DNA of 64,000 bases from Rodentibacter ratti (GCF_002000485.1 NZ_MLAJ01000002.1:248001-312000); one strand, 5' to 3'. Shown: positions 36,272 through 48,833, counted from the first letter of the stretch. Notes: generated from the letters alone by a model not told the origin. Translations and numbers: made by a program.

Positions 36272-36862
36272 TTATTGATTAAATTTTATACCAATATTGG
36301 ATATCCCTTCAGTTCTAATCTCGTTTTTTAGATCCAAAATCAGGGCAATATCCCGTTTTTCACATTCTTTTAACAAACGATAAATTTGCCACTGTACATC
36401 CAATTCAGCTTGAATATCCTCGCTTTCTTTGAGTTCACTTTCAGAAAAATGACGGCTGTTTTCCGTTTCCAATAATGCCGTAATCGTCCCCAAAGAAATG
36501 TGGCTGATTTTGACCGCTCTTTCTAAAGTTTCTCCCGCAATAATTCCATGCAAAATCTCAGCCAACGCTTCGCAGGCATCAAGTGCCGGTACCACGCCAA
36601 AATTGTCATAATCGTTCACATCAGGAATAATGTTTTCCAATTTTTCCAGCTGGTTCTCAAAATTAATTTTGCAATCTTTTACGGTTAAATATTCCCACAC
36701 AAGGTTGAGAATATTTTGGTAGATTTTGCCCTCGTCTTCCATCTTGTTCATTTGGCAGAACAATTTGAAATTCGGCATCATACGCTCGCACAATGCCGCC
36801 ATAAAAGTTAAATGCTGCCAGCTTTCAAGGTTTTCCAGGCGTTTATGAATAGGGTTTCGCAT
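36272..36862 (-). CDS. yjaG: YjaG family protein (DUF416)
   Basis: This 196-residue soluble helical protein is of the DUF416/YjaG family: LESWQHLTFMAALCERMMPNF, NDYDNFGVVPALDACEALAE and DIQAELDVQWQIYRLLKECE. The function is not established. It lies 8 nt after hemE; in enterobacteria yjaG also sits beside hemE and hupA, and here the same set nudC-hemE-yjaG-hupA is kept. Confidence 0.88.
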   Translation of the reverse strand: MRNPIHKRLENLESWQHLTFMAALCERMMPNFKLFCQMNKMEDEGKIYQNILNLVWEYLTVKDCKINFENQLEKLENIIPDVNDYDNFGVVPALDACEALAEILHGIIAGETLERAVKISHISLGTITALLETENSRHFSESELKESEDIQAELDVQWQIYRLLKECEKRDIALILDLKNEIRTEGISNIGIKFNQ

Positions 36863-36870
36863 CTTATTTT

Positions 36871-37935
36871 TTATTTATGATAGATTTTAGAATATTCGTG
36901 AATCGCATCCACAAACACTTTTGGTGCATCTTCCGGTACATCTTGATGAATACCGTGCCCCAAGTTAAACACGTGGCCACTACCCTCGCCAAAATCTGCT
37001 AAAATTGACCGCACTTCTTGTTCAATCCGTTCAGCCGGTGCGTAAAGTACGCTTGGATCCATATTACCTTGTAAGGCAACTTTGTGTCCGACACGGGCTT
37101 TTGCCTCCGCTAAATTGACCGTCCAGTCTAAACCGATAGCATCACAACCGGTGTTGGCAATAGCTTCAAGCCATAGCCCGCCGCCTTTAGTAAAGAGAGT
37201 GACCGGCACTGTACGCCCTTCATTTTCACGAATCAAACCATCAACAATTTTGTTCATGTATTGAAGAGAAAAATCCAGATACTCACGATGACCCAATACG
37301 CCACCCCAAGTGTCAAACACCATCACAGATTGTGCGCCGGCTTTAATTTGCCCGTTAAGATAGAGAATCACTGCATCTGCAAGTTTATCCAATAACAAAT
37401 GCAATGTTTGCGGCTCTGCATACATCATTTTTTTGATTTTACTGAAAGTTTTACTGCTGCCGCCTTCGACCATGTAAGTGGCGAGCGTCCACGGGCTACC
37501 GGAAAAGCCGATCAGTGGAACTTCACCATTTAGTTCACGACGAATGGTGCGTACTGCGTTCATTACATATTGCAACTCTTGTTCCGGATCAGGAATCGGA
37601 AGATTTTCAACCGCACTTTTATTTTCAATCGGTCTGGCAAATTTAGGACCTTCGCCGACACCAAAACTCAAACCTAACCCCATCGCATCGGGAATGGTTA
37701 AAATATCGGAAAATAAAATCGCTGCATCAAGATCATAACGGCGGAGAGGTTGTAAGGTTACTTCACAAGCTAAATCCGCATTGCGACAAAGGGACATAAA
37801 ATCCCCTGCTTGCGCGCGCGTCGCTTTATATTCCGGCAAATAACGCCCCGCTTGGCGCATCATCCACACCGGTGTGTAATCCACGGATTGGCGTAATAAG
37901 GCTTTTAAATAGCGATCATTTTTTAATACTGACAT
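36871..37935 (-). CDS. hemE: Uroporphyrinogen decarboxylase
   Basis: HemE removes four carboxyl groups from uroporphyrinogen III to give coproporphyrinogen III in haem synthesis. The 354 residues contain the family signatures [20 protein letters not shown] near the start and [17 protein letters not shown] near residue 145, plus the catalytic Asp region [16 protein letters not shown]. It starts directly at the end of nudC, so the two are co-translated. Confidence 0.98.
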   Translation of the reverse strand: MSVLKNDRYLKALLRQSVDYTPVWMMRQAGRYLPEYKATRAQAGDFMSLCRNADLACEVTLQPLRRYDLDAAILFSDILTIPDAMGLGLSFGVGEGPKFARPIENKSAVENLPIPDPEQELQYVMNAVRTIRRELNGEVPLIGFSGSPWTLATYMVEGGSSKTFSKIKKMMYAEPQTLHLLLDKLADAVILYLNGQIKAGAQSVMVFDTWGGVLGHREYLDFSLQYMNKIVDGLIRENEGRTVPVTLFTKGGGLWLEAIANTGCDAIGLDWTVNLAEAKARVGHKVALQGNMDPSVLYAPAERIEQEVRSILADFGEGSGHVFNLGHGIHQDVPEDAPKVFVDAIHEYSKIYHK

Positions 37936-38736
37936 TTAGGTTTCCTTTTTGTTATCTGCCACTTTACAAAGCTCAAGCGTAGCATGAATTAATTTTCGTG
38001 CGATAGTACCTGTTGGAGGTAATTCTGGCAAGGGCTGATGATAAGAAAACCATTGCGCATCATGAATTTCCGTTTCCTGTAAAGAAATCTCACCACTCTC
38101 ATAATCAGCTAAAAAACCTACCATTTGTGAATTGGGAAACGCCCAAGGTTGGCTACCGAAATAACGAATATTTTTAATCCGAATCCCCGTTTCTTCAAAG
38201 ACCTCCCGATGGACAGCCTGTTCAAAGCTTTCCCCGACTTCAACAAAACCGGCAAGGGTGGTGTACATTCCACCACCGGGCTGATAATGGCGTTTATGAT
38301 TGGCGAGTAAAATCTGTGTATCACGGCGTACTGCAACAATAATGGAAGGGTGAATGACGGGGTAAGTGCGATAACCGCAATGGGTACACTGCATCGCAAT
38401 CTCATCTTCCGTTTGACGATTGGAATGACCGCACTTGCCACAAAATTGATGGGTCTTCAGAAAATGGTTAATTTCCACCCCACGACTTAACAAATAAAAC
38501 TTTTCCTCCGGAAGAAAAAGCAAGTCCCTTAAACTAAAATATTCTCGTTGATCATCCTGTTGTTCTTCAATAAGCCATAATGGCTGTCCTGCCCATTTGC
38601 CAATTAGCATACCTTTTAAATTTTCAAAACCAAATAATGCGGCATTTCCATAAGGTAATTCGCCATTAACCAAATATAAATTGGAGCCCCGTGTGAGAAG
38701 CCAATATCCGGAATCTGTGACTTTAATATTGTGCAT
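37936..38736 (-). CDS. nudC: NAD+ diphosphatase / NAD-cap decapping enzyme
   Basis: NudC hydrolyses NAD(H) to NMN and AMP and removes NAD caps from RNA. The 266-residue protein has a zinc ribbon with Cys99, Cys102, Cys117 and Cys120, the Nudix box (GFVEVGESFEQAVHREVFEE) and the downstream SQPWAFPNSQM motif that distinguishes NudC from other Nudix enzymes. It abuts hemE, which fits the yjaG-hemE-nudC cluster in other gamma-proteobacteria. Ribosome site GGGGGATATTTT. Confidence 0.96.
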   Translation of the reverse strand: MHNIKVTDSGYWLLTRGSNLYLVNGELPYGNAALFGFENLKGMLIGKWAGQPLWLIEEQQDDQREYFSLRDLLFLPEEKFYLLSRGVEINHFLKTHQFCGKCGHSNRQTEDEIAMQCTHCGYRTYPVIHPSIIVAVRRDTQILLANHKRHYQPGGGMYTTLAGFVEVGESFEQAVHREVFEETGIRIKNIRYFGSQPWAFPNSQMVGFLADYESGEISLQETEIHDAQWFSYHQPLPELPPTGTIARKLIHATLELCKVADNKKET

Positions 38737-38869
38737 AAAATATCCCCCAAAATAACCGCACTTTTTTTGATTATTTTACCAAGTTCCAAACCTACAAGCT
38801 TCGTTTTAATTCACAATGAGATTTTCCCAGAAAACAATATGCCATATAACAGAGAAAATATAAAAACTA

Positions 38870-38902
38870 AAAGGGTAAATCCTTAATAGAATTTACCCTT
38901 AA
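38870..38902 (-). terminator. Intrinsic terminator after the pirin gene
   Basis: On the minus strand AAGGGTAAATTC pairs with GGATTTACCCTT around a 7-nt loop, followed by TTAGTTTT, 27 nt below the pirin stop. Confidence 0.75.
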
Positions 38903-38928
38903 ATTTAAGCACGCAGGCTTATCATTTT

Positions 38929-39810
38929 TTAGTTTAAACGTCCGAATTTACCGGTTTGCACATCGTTAAAAGCTTCAACAATTTGCTCGCGGGTATTCAT
39001 CACAAACGGACCGTAGCCCACAATCGGCTCATTAAGCGGTTCACCGGTAAGAATTAACAATTTAGCTTCATTGTTAGATTCAATAAGTACATCGGCACCA
39101 CCACGCTCGAAAGTCACTAACTCGCCACGGCGCGCAACCGCCTCTCCGCCAACTTGGAGCGTTCCCTCTAATACAAGAATAACCACATTATGACTTTCCG
39201 GCACGCTAAAAGTATGTGTCGCATTTGCATTCATCGTGGTATCCCACATATTAATCGGGCTAAACGTGCTCGCCGAACCCGTTGTTCCTAATAATTCACC
39301 GGCAATCACACGTACTTGCCCTGCATCATTAGGCAATTTCACGACCGGAATATCTGCCGATTTAATGGCTTGGTATTTCGGCGTGGTCATTTTATCTTTT
39401 GCCGGTAAATTCACCCAAAGCTGCACCATTTCGAATAAACCGCCTTCTTTAGCAAATTTTTCTGAGTGCATTTCTTCGTGCATCACACCGGAGCCTGCCG
39501 TCATCCATTGAACATCGCCGGTACCGATTGTTCCACCGCCACCATGAGAATCACGATGAGACACTTCGCCTTGATAAGCAATCGTCACAGTTTCAAAACC
39601 ACGATGCGGATGCTCTTCCACGCCACGTAAATCAAATTCTGAATTATCACGACGACCGCCTTGGAAGAATTTTGGTGGGTTATAATCCATTAAAAGGAAC
39701 GGATCAAGATTTTTATCTTTATCGTTATAACTAAACATTGACGCCACATGGAAACCATTACCTACCCAGTGTTTTTCCGGTGCACTAAATACATTTGCTA
39801 CTTTTTTCAT
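38929..39810 (-). CDS. Pirin family protein
   Basis: Pirins are bicupin iron proteins; some bacterial members oxidise quercetin, others bind metabolic enzymes, and the role here is unknown. The 293 residues show the metal site HPHRGFETVTIAYQGEVSHRDS-like pattern (HPHRGFETVTI) and SGVMHEEMHSE, with a C-terminal cupin half (VPESHNVVILVLEGTLQVGG). It is a single-gene unit with its own terminator. The symbol is left empty because several paralogous pirins exist. Confidence 0.9.
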   Translation of the reverse strand: MKKVANVFSAPEKHWVGNGFHVASMFSYNDKDKNLDPFLLMDYNPPKFFQGGRRDNSEFDLRGVEEHPHRGFETVTIAYQGEVSHRDSHGGGGTIGTGDVQWMTAGSGVMHEEMHSEKFAKEGGLFEMVQLWVNLPAKDKMTTPKYQAIKSADIPVVKLPNDAGQVRVIAGELLGTTGSASTFSPINMWDTTMNANATHTFSVPESHNVVILVLEGTLQVGGEAVARRGELVTFERGGADVLIESNNEAKLLILTGEPLNEPIVGYGPFVMNTREQIVEAFNDVQTGKFGRLN

Positions 39811-40014
39811 ATAAAGCTCCTTAATTTATTGTTAGAACCTATCGTTCTGTTGATGGCGTGCATTATATACTTCACAAAATTTGAATAAATAGCGCTTTAG
39901 TTAAAATATAATTTACTAATAAGAAAAAATAGTCCCAATGATATGAATAAATTTCAATAAGCTAAAAAGATTGCCTCACTGGCTGAATGTTGTCCTAACG
40001 GTTCTTAATAAAAC

Positions 40015-40048
40015 AAAAAGTGCGGTTAAATTTTTAACCGCACTTTTT
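40015..40048. terminator. Uptake-signal inverted pair after pyrG
   Basis: AAAAAGTGCGGTTAAA and TTTAACCGCACTTTTT form a 16-bp stem with a 2-3 nt loop, T-rich on both sides, 20 nt below the pyrG stop. Confidence 0.85.
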
Positions 40049-40067
40049 ATCCCTTTATCGTCAAAAG

Positions 40068-41735
<1,668 letters not shown>

Positions 41736-41891
41736 TTATAGCTAATCATCTTACGAGACATTTCACAAAAAGTGCGGTCAAAAATTGAAGAAGATTAGCT
41801 ACTAAAGACGGGACGGTAGTTTACCTTATTTATGGTGCCAACTCAACGGGAAGAGCGGAATTAAAAACAAGACTTATCCACCAAACTTATA

Positions 41892-41925
41892 AAAAAATGA
41901 CCGCACTTTAAACGCGGCCATTTTA
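41892..41925 (-). terminator. Intrinsic terminator after the fuc operon
   Basis: AAAATGGCCGC pairs with GCGGTCATTTT (one mismatch) on the minus strand, followed by TTTATAAG. One arm contains an uptake-signal core. Confidence 0.75.
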
Positions 41926-41928
41926 CCT

Positions 41929-43218
41929 CTATTTAAGAATTTTCCACGTTCTAAATCCGTAGATAGCAATAACGACAAAGCATACTAAAGGCAAGATGAA
42001 AGAGAAGTTCACTGCTGGGAGTCCCATTACTTCACCCTGATCAATAATCATCCCTTGTAGCGGTGGCATTAACGCCCCACCTACAATAGCCATTACTAAA
42101 CCAGCAGCACCAATTGTGGATTCTTCTTTTAAGCCGTTGAGCGCAATACCATAAATAGTTGGGAACATCAGTGACATAAAACCAGAGGTTAAAATTAAGC
42201 AATACAATCCCCATATTCCATCAATGAAAATCACACCAAGAATGCTAAAGAAACCGCCGATAGCAAAGAGCATTAACATAAATTCAGATTTGAGATATTT
42301 CATAAGACTGGTACTAATAAAACGGCTGGCGATAAAAATCCCCATCGCAATTATGTTGAAATTTTGACCTTCTGCCTTAGTAAAGCCTAAACGTTCTGCA
42401 TATTGAACAATAAACGTCCAACACATAATTTGCACGCCAACGTAAAATACTTGTGCAATCACGCCCTCACGATATTTGGGTATCTGTATCAAACGACTGA
42501 CCGCTTCTTTAAACGAAATACGATTATTGCCTTCTTCCACTCGTACTTTAGGCATTTTGTAAAGACCAATAATAATCAGCACCGCAACCACAACAAAGCC
42601 TAATACAATATATGGGTTACGAATTTCTGCTAAATCATGGGTACGAATCCCCATTTTTTCCGCTTCTGATAATGTATGGAATATCAAATTACCGGCAGCA
42701 TCACGCTTATCTGACTCAAGATTTGTTAACACCAATTGAGAGGCGACAAACATCCCAGTGATAGAACCTAAAGGGTTAAAAGACTGAGCGAAATTCAACC
42801 GACGTGTGGCAGTTTGTGGATCACCCATTGCAAGAATATAAGGGTTTGCCGTGGTTTCTAAAAAAGCCAAACCAAAGGTTAAAATATAAAGTGAAATCAA
42901 GAAAAAATTAAATTCTTCATATTTTGCTGCCGGCCAGAATAAAAAAGCGCCGATAGCATAAAGAATAAGCCCTAGCATAATTCCTGCTTTATAACTATAT
43001 CGGCTGGCAAAAATTGCGGCAGGAATCGCCATCGTGCCGTAACCACCGTAAAATGCAAATTGCACCAAAGCGGCTTCAGAAGCAGGGATCTCCATAACAG
43101 TTTGAAATACAGCAACCATTGGATTGGTAATATCGTTCGCAAATCCCCATAGAGCAAACAAACTGGTAATTAAAATAAAGGGAACAATAAATTTCTTTTC
43201 TAACACTTTGGCACTCAT
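41929..43218 (-). CDS. fucP: L-fucose:proton symporter
   Basis: FucP imports L-fucose with protons through the inner membrane. The 429-residue MFS-type protein has 12 helices and the FucP marks SLFALWGFANDITNPMV at helix 1 (containing the conserved Asn-Asp pair), FGLAFLETTANPYILAMG and RLNFAQSFNPLGSITG. It is the last gene of fucI-fucK-fucU-fucA-fucP, 45 nt after fucA. Confidence 0.95.
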   Translation of the reverse strand: MSAKVLEKKFIVPFILITSLFALWGFANDITNPMVAVFQTVMEIPASEAALVQFAFYGGYGTMAIPAAIFASRYSYKAGIMLGLILYAIGAFLFWPAAKYEEFNFFLISLYILTFGLAFLETTANPYILAMGDPQTATRRLNFAQSFNPLGSITGMFVASQLVLTNLESDKRDAAGNLIFHTLSEAEKMGIRTHDLAEIRNPYIVLGFVVVAVLIIIGLYKMPKVRVEEGNNRISFKEAVSRLIQIPKYREGVIAQVFYVGVQIMCWTFIVQYAERLGFTKAEGQNFNIIAMGIFIASRFISTSLMKYLKSEFMLMLFAIGGFFSILGVIFIDGIWGLYCLILTSGFMSLMFPTIYGIALNGLKEESTIGAAGLVMAIVGGALMPPLQGMIIDQGEVMGLPAVNFSFILPLVCFVVIAIYGFRTWKILK

Positions 43219-43263
43219 AAGATTTTCCTTATATTAATTAGTAGAGAGACACACAGAGAATCG

Positions 43264-43911
43264 CTATTCTTCAATGCGTAATCCATAGGTATGGAATTTT
43301 CCTAACACCATCTGCATTTGTTCATGGCTTAAAAGCGGAATATCCAAACCGGTTGCAAGCAATTTCAAATACCAAGAAGCCAATACTTCAACTTCTTGTG
43401 CAAGCCATAAGGCTTTATCAAGATTTTCACCACAAGTAATTAAGCCATGATGAGCCAGCAAAATAGCTTTACTTTTTTTGATCCCCTCTGCCACATAGGC
43501 TGCCAACTCATGAGTACCAAATGTGGCATAAGGTACACAAGGAATATGATCCGTTCCGCCTACCGCCACCATGTAGTGAATAGCCGGAATCGGTTTTTCT
43601 AAAATAGATAAACCGGCGCAGTTAAGAGAATGGTTATGCACTACTGCATCAGCTTCCGGTCTTGCTTGATAGACTGCTAAATGAAATTGCCATTCACTGG
43701 AAGGCAACTTTCCCTCTTCGTGTTTACCGTGACTATCAACATAAACAATATCTTCCAGTGTGATTAAATGATATGGCATACCAGTGGGGGTAATCAGCAT
43801 ACCTTCTTTGTAACGTACGCTTACATTTCCAGCCGTCCCTTGATTTAAACCTAATCGAGTCATTTCAAGGCAAGTGTCGATAATTTTTTGTGAAAGTGTT
43901 TTTCTATTCAT
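43264..43911 (-). CDS. fucA: L-fuculose-1-phosphate aldolase
   Basis: FucA cleaves fuculose-1-phosphate to dihydroxyacetone phosphate and L-lactaldehyde. The class II zinc aldolase (215 residues, same length as E. coli) has the catalytic Glu in LPSSEWQFH, zinc ligands HNHSLN and the downstream His in LLAHHGLITCG. Ribosome site GAGGTCTTAAAA. It lies 19 nt after fucU. Confidence 0.96.
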   Translation of the reverse strand: MNRKTLSQKIIDTCLEMTRLGLNQGTAGNVSVRYKEGMLITPTGMPYHLITLEDIVYVDSHGKHEEGKLPSSEWQFHLAVYQARPEADAVVHNHSLNCAGLSILEKPIPAIHYMVAVGGTDHIPCVPYATFGTHELAAYVAEGIKKSKAILLAHHGLITCGENLDKALWLAQEVEVLASWYLKLLATGLDIPLLSHEQMQMVLGKFHTYGLRIEE

Positions 43912-43930
43912 TTTTAAGACCTCTAATTTG

Positions 43931-44365
43931 TTATAAAACCGGGGTAACCCCTTTTTTGATAATAATGTTGCCGTATTTTGCTATTTCGCCAGTCATCACC
44001 ACGGCATAAGCATGTTTTGTTCGCTCATAGAAATCAAAGCGATCAATACGTCCAAGATTTGGCACAAAATCGACCGCACTTTGAATGGCCTCTAAGTAAC
44101 GTTTTTCTACATCAGGATCTAACCTGTCGCCTTGTACTGCCTGCATCATAACAAGTGGTGCTGCCACATAAGCATCAAATTCAAATAATGGCGCAATCCC
44201 TTTTAATAAAGTCTCAATGGTAATCCCATCAGCACGCACAACATGATGATGAAGCGAGTGAGCAGGAAAATGTGCGTCAGCAAGGACAAGTTCATCGCCA
44301 TGCCCCATTTCGGCGAGAATTTTGAGTAATTCAGGGGAAATAGCCGGATGAATGCCTTTTAACAT
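43931..44365 (-). CDS. fucU: L-fucose mutarotase
   Basis: FucU interconverts alpha and beta anomers of fucose, feeding the isomerase. The 144-residue protein has the RbsD/FucU pattern: [20 protein letters not shown] with the catalytic His6, [15 protein letters not shown] and the C-terminal [14 protein letters not shown]. It is 10 nt after fucK and part of the fuc operon. Confidence 0.95.
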   Translation of the reverse strand: MLKGIHPAISPELLKILAEMGHGDELVLADAHFPAHSLHHHVVRADGITIETLLKGIAPLFEFDAYVAAPLVMMQAVQGDRLDPDVEKRYLEAIQSAVDFVPNLGRIDRFDFYERTKHAYAVVMTGEIAKYGNIIIKKGVTPVL

Positions 44366-44375
44366 GAGATTTCTC

Positions 44376-45803
44376 CTATTTATTTGCTAAATTGAACTGA
44401 GGATAAATACGTCTGCGTTGCGGTTGCATCGCCTTTTGTGCCGTTTCTTCATTGTCGTACACACCAACACCGACAAAAGTAAACATCGCCGCACCTAAAA
44501 CGGTTGCTTCTGCGACATCAACCACATCAATCGGTAACCCTAAAACATCGGCACGAATTTGGTTCCATAATGGATTTTTTGATCCACCACCAACACAAAG
44601 CAAACTCTCTGCTTTAAAATGACTCACCTGTTGTAGCACAGCCAATCCCTGTTTAAGCTGATTCGCCATGTAATAAAGCGCTGCACGATAGATCTCGCCA
44701 CGAGAGGTAAACATAGAAAGCCCCTCTATCCGCCCTTGTCCAAGTTGATTAAAAACGCCCTGAAAATCGACCTCACTTTTACTTTCCTCGGTAGCCATGG
44801 CTTCTGTAATCATCGTTGGATAATAACTATCAGTGCCATATACATCTGCAAATAACAGTTTTCCAAGCCATTCCATAACACCGGATCCCACCCATTGCAC
44901 TGCGGGGTTGAAGCAATTCCGTTGAACATCGAATTCTGTCGTCAGCCCTTGTGAAACAAAATCAAATTGTGGCTGTGCATATTGCGTACGAGCCATCAAA
45001 ATTTCCCAAGTACCGGAACTAAGCACAGGTTGATTTAATCCTGCCCCTGAACCAAACACGGCAAATTGTGTGTCGTGTCCACAGGCGATGACCGGAATAC
45101 GCTTTAGCCCCCACTTCATAGCAAGTGAAGGAATAAGATCACCCACTTTTTCACCCGCATAGCGCATTGGTGGAAAATGGGATGAGGTAAGCCCAAGCCA
45201 TTGCAAAATGTCTTTGTCCCAATCACCGGTAGCGAGATTTGTCATCATTGATGTCCCCGCCATAGTGTGATCGGTGCTCCATTCCCCCGTTAAACGTTGA
45301 GTTAGCATGGAAGAAATGAACACGAATTTATCCATTTTTTGGAAAATTTCCGGTTCATATTCTTTTAACCAAAGCAGCTTGAATAAAGTATTAAAACTGT
45401 ATTGTCCGATGCCATTACGTTGATAAAGCGCTTTAACATCGACCAATTGATCCAGTTTTTTCATTACAGGAAGGGTGCGTGGGCATTTCCAAGAAATAAT
45501 CGGATAAAGTTGCTGACCATGGCGATCAAAAGGTGCCCCATCTACCCCAAATGTCGTCACAGAAATGCCAACAATCTCTGCTAAATCAATATGTTGTTCT
45601 TTTAATTGTGCAATAGTTAGATCCGCACAATGAGATAATTTCTGCCAGATTTCTTCAAAATCCCAAATATGATAATCAGCAAATTTGATATCCGGTTGGG
45701 TATTGTTCACCATATGATAGGAGGCCAAAATTTCGCCCTTATCGCTCATCGCAATAGTTCGTAAATTGGTTGCACCGCAATCAAAGATCAGTACGATAGG
45801 CAT
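44376..45803 (-). CDS. fucK: L-fuculokinase
   Basis: FucK phosphorylates L-fuculose at O1. The 475-residue FGGY-family kinase has the N-terminal phosphate loop [14 protein letters not shown], the hexokinase-like [15 protein letters not shown], and the C-terminal adenosine site [19 protein letters not shown]. fucK is a well-known Haemophilus typing marker, and here the frame is intact. It follows fucI after 163 nt containing a hairpin. Confidence 0.96.
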   Translation of the reverse strand: MPIVLIFDCGATNLRTIAMSDKGEILASYHMVNNTQPDIKFADYHIWDFEEIWQKLSHCADLTIAQLKEQHIDLAEIVGISVTTFGVDGAPFDRHGQQLYPIISWKCPRTLPVMKKLDQLVDVKALYQRNGIGQYSFNTLFKLLWLKEYEPEIFQKMDKFVFISSMLTQRLTGEWSTDHTMAGTSMMTNLATGDWDKDILQWLGLTSSHFPPMRYAGEKVGDLIPSLAMKWGLKRIPVIACGHDTQFAVFGSGAGLNQPVLSSGTWEILMARTQYAQPQFDFVSQGLTTEFDVQRNCFNPAVQWVGSGVMEWLGKLLFADVYGTDSYYPTMITEAMATEESKSEVDFQGVFNQLGQGRIEGLSMFTSRGEIYRAALYYMANQLKQGLAVLQQVSHFKAESLLCVGGGSKNPLWNQIRADVLGLPIDVVDVAEATVLGAAMFTFVGVGVYDNEETAQKAMQPQRRRIYPQFNLANK

Positions 45804-45934
45804 AAAAACTCCCCTAAGATTGAGAAAAGTGCGGCTGAAAAAGACATCGATTTTTACTCATAAATCACTAAAGTGATTTATTCGCTCCTTTGGATTTTGT
45901 GACCGCACTTCAATATGGGTGTTGATTGAAATGG

Positions 45935-45960
45935 TGGCACACACAGAAAAGTATGTGCCA
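45935..45960 (-). terminator. Hairpin between fucI and fucK
   Basis: On the minus strand TGGCACATAC pairs with GTGTGTGCCA (one G-T) around TTTTCT. No T-run follows, so it is more likely an mRNA-stability or partial-termination element than a full terminator. Confidence 0.45.
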
Positions 45961-45966
45961 TTGCTA

Positions 45967-47736
45967 TTATTTATAAAGTGGACCGAAGTTTTGACAGGCT
46001 CGATAATCCTGACCTTCTTTATCTTGCCCAAACCCATTCCAAGCACTTGGACGGAAGATATTGCGTTCTTCAACGTTGTGCATACAAACCGGAATGCGTA
46101 ACATAGAGGCTAGAGTAATAAGATCCGCACCAACGTGTCCATAAGTGGCGACACAGTGGTTCGCCCCCCAATTAGCCATCACGGAATAGACATCAGTGAA
46201 TGCCCCTTTACCGGTTAAACGAGGCACAAACCAAGTGGTCGGCCAAGTTTCATTAGTACGCTTGTTGAGAATATCATGTACCTGTTCCGGTAAATCGATT
46301 GACCAACCTTCTGCAATTTGCAATACCGGTCCTAAGCCTTTGATAAGGTTAATACGATGCATGGTAAACGGCATGCCACCTTGAGTTAAAAATTGGGAAG
46401 ATAAACCACCGCCACGGAAATATTCATGCACCGCTGGGCACCAACGAGTGTGCGCTAGGCAACGTTTTCCGTCCTCTTCAGTCACTTCCCAAGCCGGTTT
46501 AATGGTTGGGTTACCATTTGCATCTTTATGTTTACCTGTACCATCAAGTGCAGCAGAACCAGAATTAATTAAATGGATAAAGCCACTTTCCGGTTTCCAA
46601 CCCGTTACACGTTCAACGGATTCTGGGCTCCAATAAGTACGCACATCAGCAAAAATCTGTGCCTGACCGGTGAGTTGATTGCCAAACAACATACATACGG
46701 CATTCAAACTATCGTTTTCAGTGGCAAGAATATAAGGTGGGCGAACGCCGTTCCAATCATAAGTAGAATTGAGCATCGCCTCCATAAAATCACCGTTTGG
46801 CAGATGATCCGTCCAATGACGCTGACCTTGGAACCCAGCAGCAATAGCATTATGTCCTAAGGCTTCTTCAGCAAAATTCAATTTCGCCAGTTTTGGATTC
46901 CCCACCATCAAGTCACGCGTGATAATGCTCATTTTCACTACGTTTTCCCAAAGTTCGGCACGCTCTTCTAGTGTACATTGATTTTCCTGACTATTTACAT
47001 CAATCCCCTCTTGGCAATATTGTTTTACCCAAGAAAGTGCTAAATCCACTTCTTCTTGATCATAAATTTTGCGATCTAAACGACGTTTGATTTCCGTCAT
47101 ATCGACATATTCGTTACGCATACCAAGGTATTCTTGGAAAAATTGTTGGTTCACAATTGAACCTGCGATTCCCATAGAAACAGAACCAATAGATAAATAG
47201 GATTTTCCTCGAAGAGTAGCAACAGTAAGACCGGCACGGGCAAAACGTAACAGTTTTTCTTTTACATCTTCCGGGATATTCGTATCATTGGCTTCTTGAA
47301 CTTCGGTTCCATAAATTGAGAAGGCGGGTAAACCTAATTGGGAATGGCCGGCTAATGCAGCAGCAAGATAAACCGCACCGGGACGTTCTGTGCCGTTAAA
47401 CCCCCAAATCGCTTTCGGCATATGCGGATCCATATCAATCGTTTCAGAACCGTAGCACCAACAAGGAGTGACAGTAATCGTTAATCCGACATTTTCACGT
47501 TTGAATTTATTCGCACAAGCCGCCGCTTCAGCAACACCACCAATACAGCTATCAGCAATCACACATTCAACAAAAGAACCGTCTGTATAGCGGATATGGG
47601 TTTGCAACAAATCGACAACAGATTTCGCCATACGCATGGTTTGATCTTCTAATGATTCACGTACTCCCATACGACGACCATCAATAGTTGGGCGGATACC
47701 GATTTTGATACGATTAATTTGAGTGGAAGATGTCAT
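45967..47736 (-). CDS. fucI: L-fucose isomerase
   Basis: FucI converts L-fucose to L-fuculose with manganese. The 589-residue protein (E. coli 591) shows the start [21 protein letters not shown], the [16 protein letters not shown] region, the metal ligands in [13 protein letters not shown]-like [13 protein letters not shown] and a C-terminal [17 protein letters not shown]. First gene of the operon, behind a CRP site and a good ribosome site (AGGAGAAACACGATT). Confidence 0.96.
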   Translation of the reverse strand: MTSSTQINRIKIGIRPTIDGRRMGVRESLEDQTMRMAKSVVDLLQTHIRYTDGSFVECVIADSCIGGVAEAAACANKFKRENVGLTITVTPCWCYGSETIDMDPHMPKAIWGFNGTERPGAVYLAAALAGHSQLGLPAFSIYGTEVQEANDTNIPEDVKEKLLRFARAGLTVATLRGKSYLSIGSVSMGIAGSIVNQQFFQEYLGMRNEYVDMTEIKRRLDRKIYDQEEVDLALSWVKQYCQEGIDVNSQENQCTLEERAELWENVVKMSIITRDLMVGNPKLAKLNFAEEALGHNAIAAGFQGQRHWTDHLPNGDFMEAMLNSTYDWNGVRPPYILATENDSLNAVCMLFGNQLTGQAQIFADVRTYWSPESVERVTGWKPESGFIHLINSGSAALDGTGKHKDANGNPTIKPAWEVTEEDGKRCLAHTRWCPAVHEYFRGGGLSSQFLTQGGMPFTMHRINLIKGLGPVLQIAEGWSIDLPEQVHDILNKRTNETWPTTWFVPRLTGKGAFTDVYSVMANWGANHCVATYGHVGADLITLASMLRIPVCMHNVEERNIFRPSAWNGFGQDKEGQDYRACQNFGPLYK

Positions 47737-47866
47737 AATCGTGTTTCTCCTATCATTTTTAATTCATATTGAAATCCCAGATAAGCAATTTATCTGCTTA
47801 ACTTGAAATTATTTTTGAATAAAAAAATAGAAGAAGATAGAAGGGAAAAACAGTTGATTTCAAATT

Positions 47867-47882
47867 TGTGAAAAGGATCACA
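47867..47882. promoter_or_regulatory. Consensus CRP-cAMP site upstream of fucI
   Basis: TGTGAAAAGGATCACA matches the CRP consensus TGTGA-N6-TCACA perfectly. It lies about 130 bp upstream of the fucI start and downstream of fucR, so it should activate the fuc operon when preferred sugars are absent. Confidence 0.8.
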
Positions 47883-47887
47883 ATAAT

Positions 47888-47957
47888 CGGTCATTTTTAA
47901 AGAAAAACAATGCCCGATCGTTACTTAAACTTTCAAAAAACGGGCAATTCGGTCATT
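47888..47957. repeat. Repeated CGGTCATT near fucI promoter, possible FucR sites
   Basis: CGGTCATT occurs at 47888-47895 and 47950-47957, with AAT and AT-rich flanks in both. The pair lies beside the CRP site, in the place for a DeoR-family operator. Binding is inferred. Confidence 0.35.
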
Positions 47958-47962
47958 ATTTA

Positions 47963-48712
47963 TTATAAAACGGTCACAATATCGTTTTTTTCACAATAGG
48001 TTTGGAGAGTTTCCGATAAATCGGCATCACTAAAAATAGTATTAATTTTGCTCAATTCGGTTAATTGTATGAGGCTTTTTTTCTCAAATTTAGAATGATC
48101 CGCCAAAAGATAAGCATGTTCTGAGGCCTCCATCATTTTACGCTTTAAAGAGGCATTTAATTCATTGGATTCCCAAATATTTCCTTGGTTATCAATACCT
48201 GAACAGGAAAAAATAGAAAAGTTAATGTGCAGACGTTGTAATAAATATTCTGATAATGGCCCGTAAAATGCTTCATATTTTGATGAATAAACCCCACCGG
48301 TGACAATGGTTTTGATATTAGGTTTATTCACCAATGCGTTGATATTAAGCATAGAATTCGTCACCACAGTACAAGGAATATCCGGCATTAAATGAGCAAA
48401 ATACCAACTTGTGGAACTTGCATCCAATCCAATCACTGCATTCTCATAGAGTAATTCAAGGGCATTTTTAGCAATATATCGCTTTGCCGTTGCATTGATG
48501 TATCGCCGAGCCTGAAAAAAAGAACCAAGATCAGTAGTTTTATGACTTATCGCACCGCCATGCGTACGATAAAGCAATCCTTGTTTCTCAAGCCGATTAA
48601 GATCACGCCGAACGGTTTCAACGGATATTTCACACTTTTCTGCCAATTCAATCACCGTGGCTTTTCCCTGTTGATTAACCCATTGCAGAATCATCTCATC
48701 CCGATTACGCAT
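47963..48712 (-). CDS. fucR: L-fucose operon regulator (DeoR family)
   Basis: The 249-residue regulator has an N-terminal winged helix (EMILQWVNQQGKATVIELAEK, then SVETVRRDLNRLEKQGLLYRTHGGA) and the DeoR C-terminal sensing domain (IGLDASSTSWYFAHLM, VTNSMLNINALV). FucR of E. coli activates the fuc genes in response to fuculose-1-phosphate. I use ATG 48712 with GGGGTG upstream; a GTG two codons earlier (48718) is possible. It has its own transcript upstream of fucI on the same strand. Confidence 0.92.
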   Translation of the reverse strand: MRNRDEMILQWVNQQGKATVIELAEKCEISVETVRRDLNRLEKQGLLYRTHGGAISHKTTDLGSFFQARRYINATAKRYIAKNALELLYENAVIGLDASSTSWYFAHLMPDIPCTVVTNSMLNINALVNKPNIKTIVTGGVYSSKYEAFYGPLSEYLLQRLHINFSIFSCSGIDNQGNIWESNELNASLKRKMMEASEHAYLLADHSKFEKKSLIQLTELSKINTIFSDADLSETLQTYCEKNDIVTVL

Positions 48713-48833
48713 ATTCACCCCAAATCGCTCAAAAATTGTCTCATTATAGAATTTTTAAGAAAAGATAAACAGCTTATCATCCTAGTATTTCTAAGCTAAA
48801 ATACCGTCAATTTTTAATGACAAGAGATATTTT

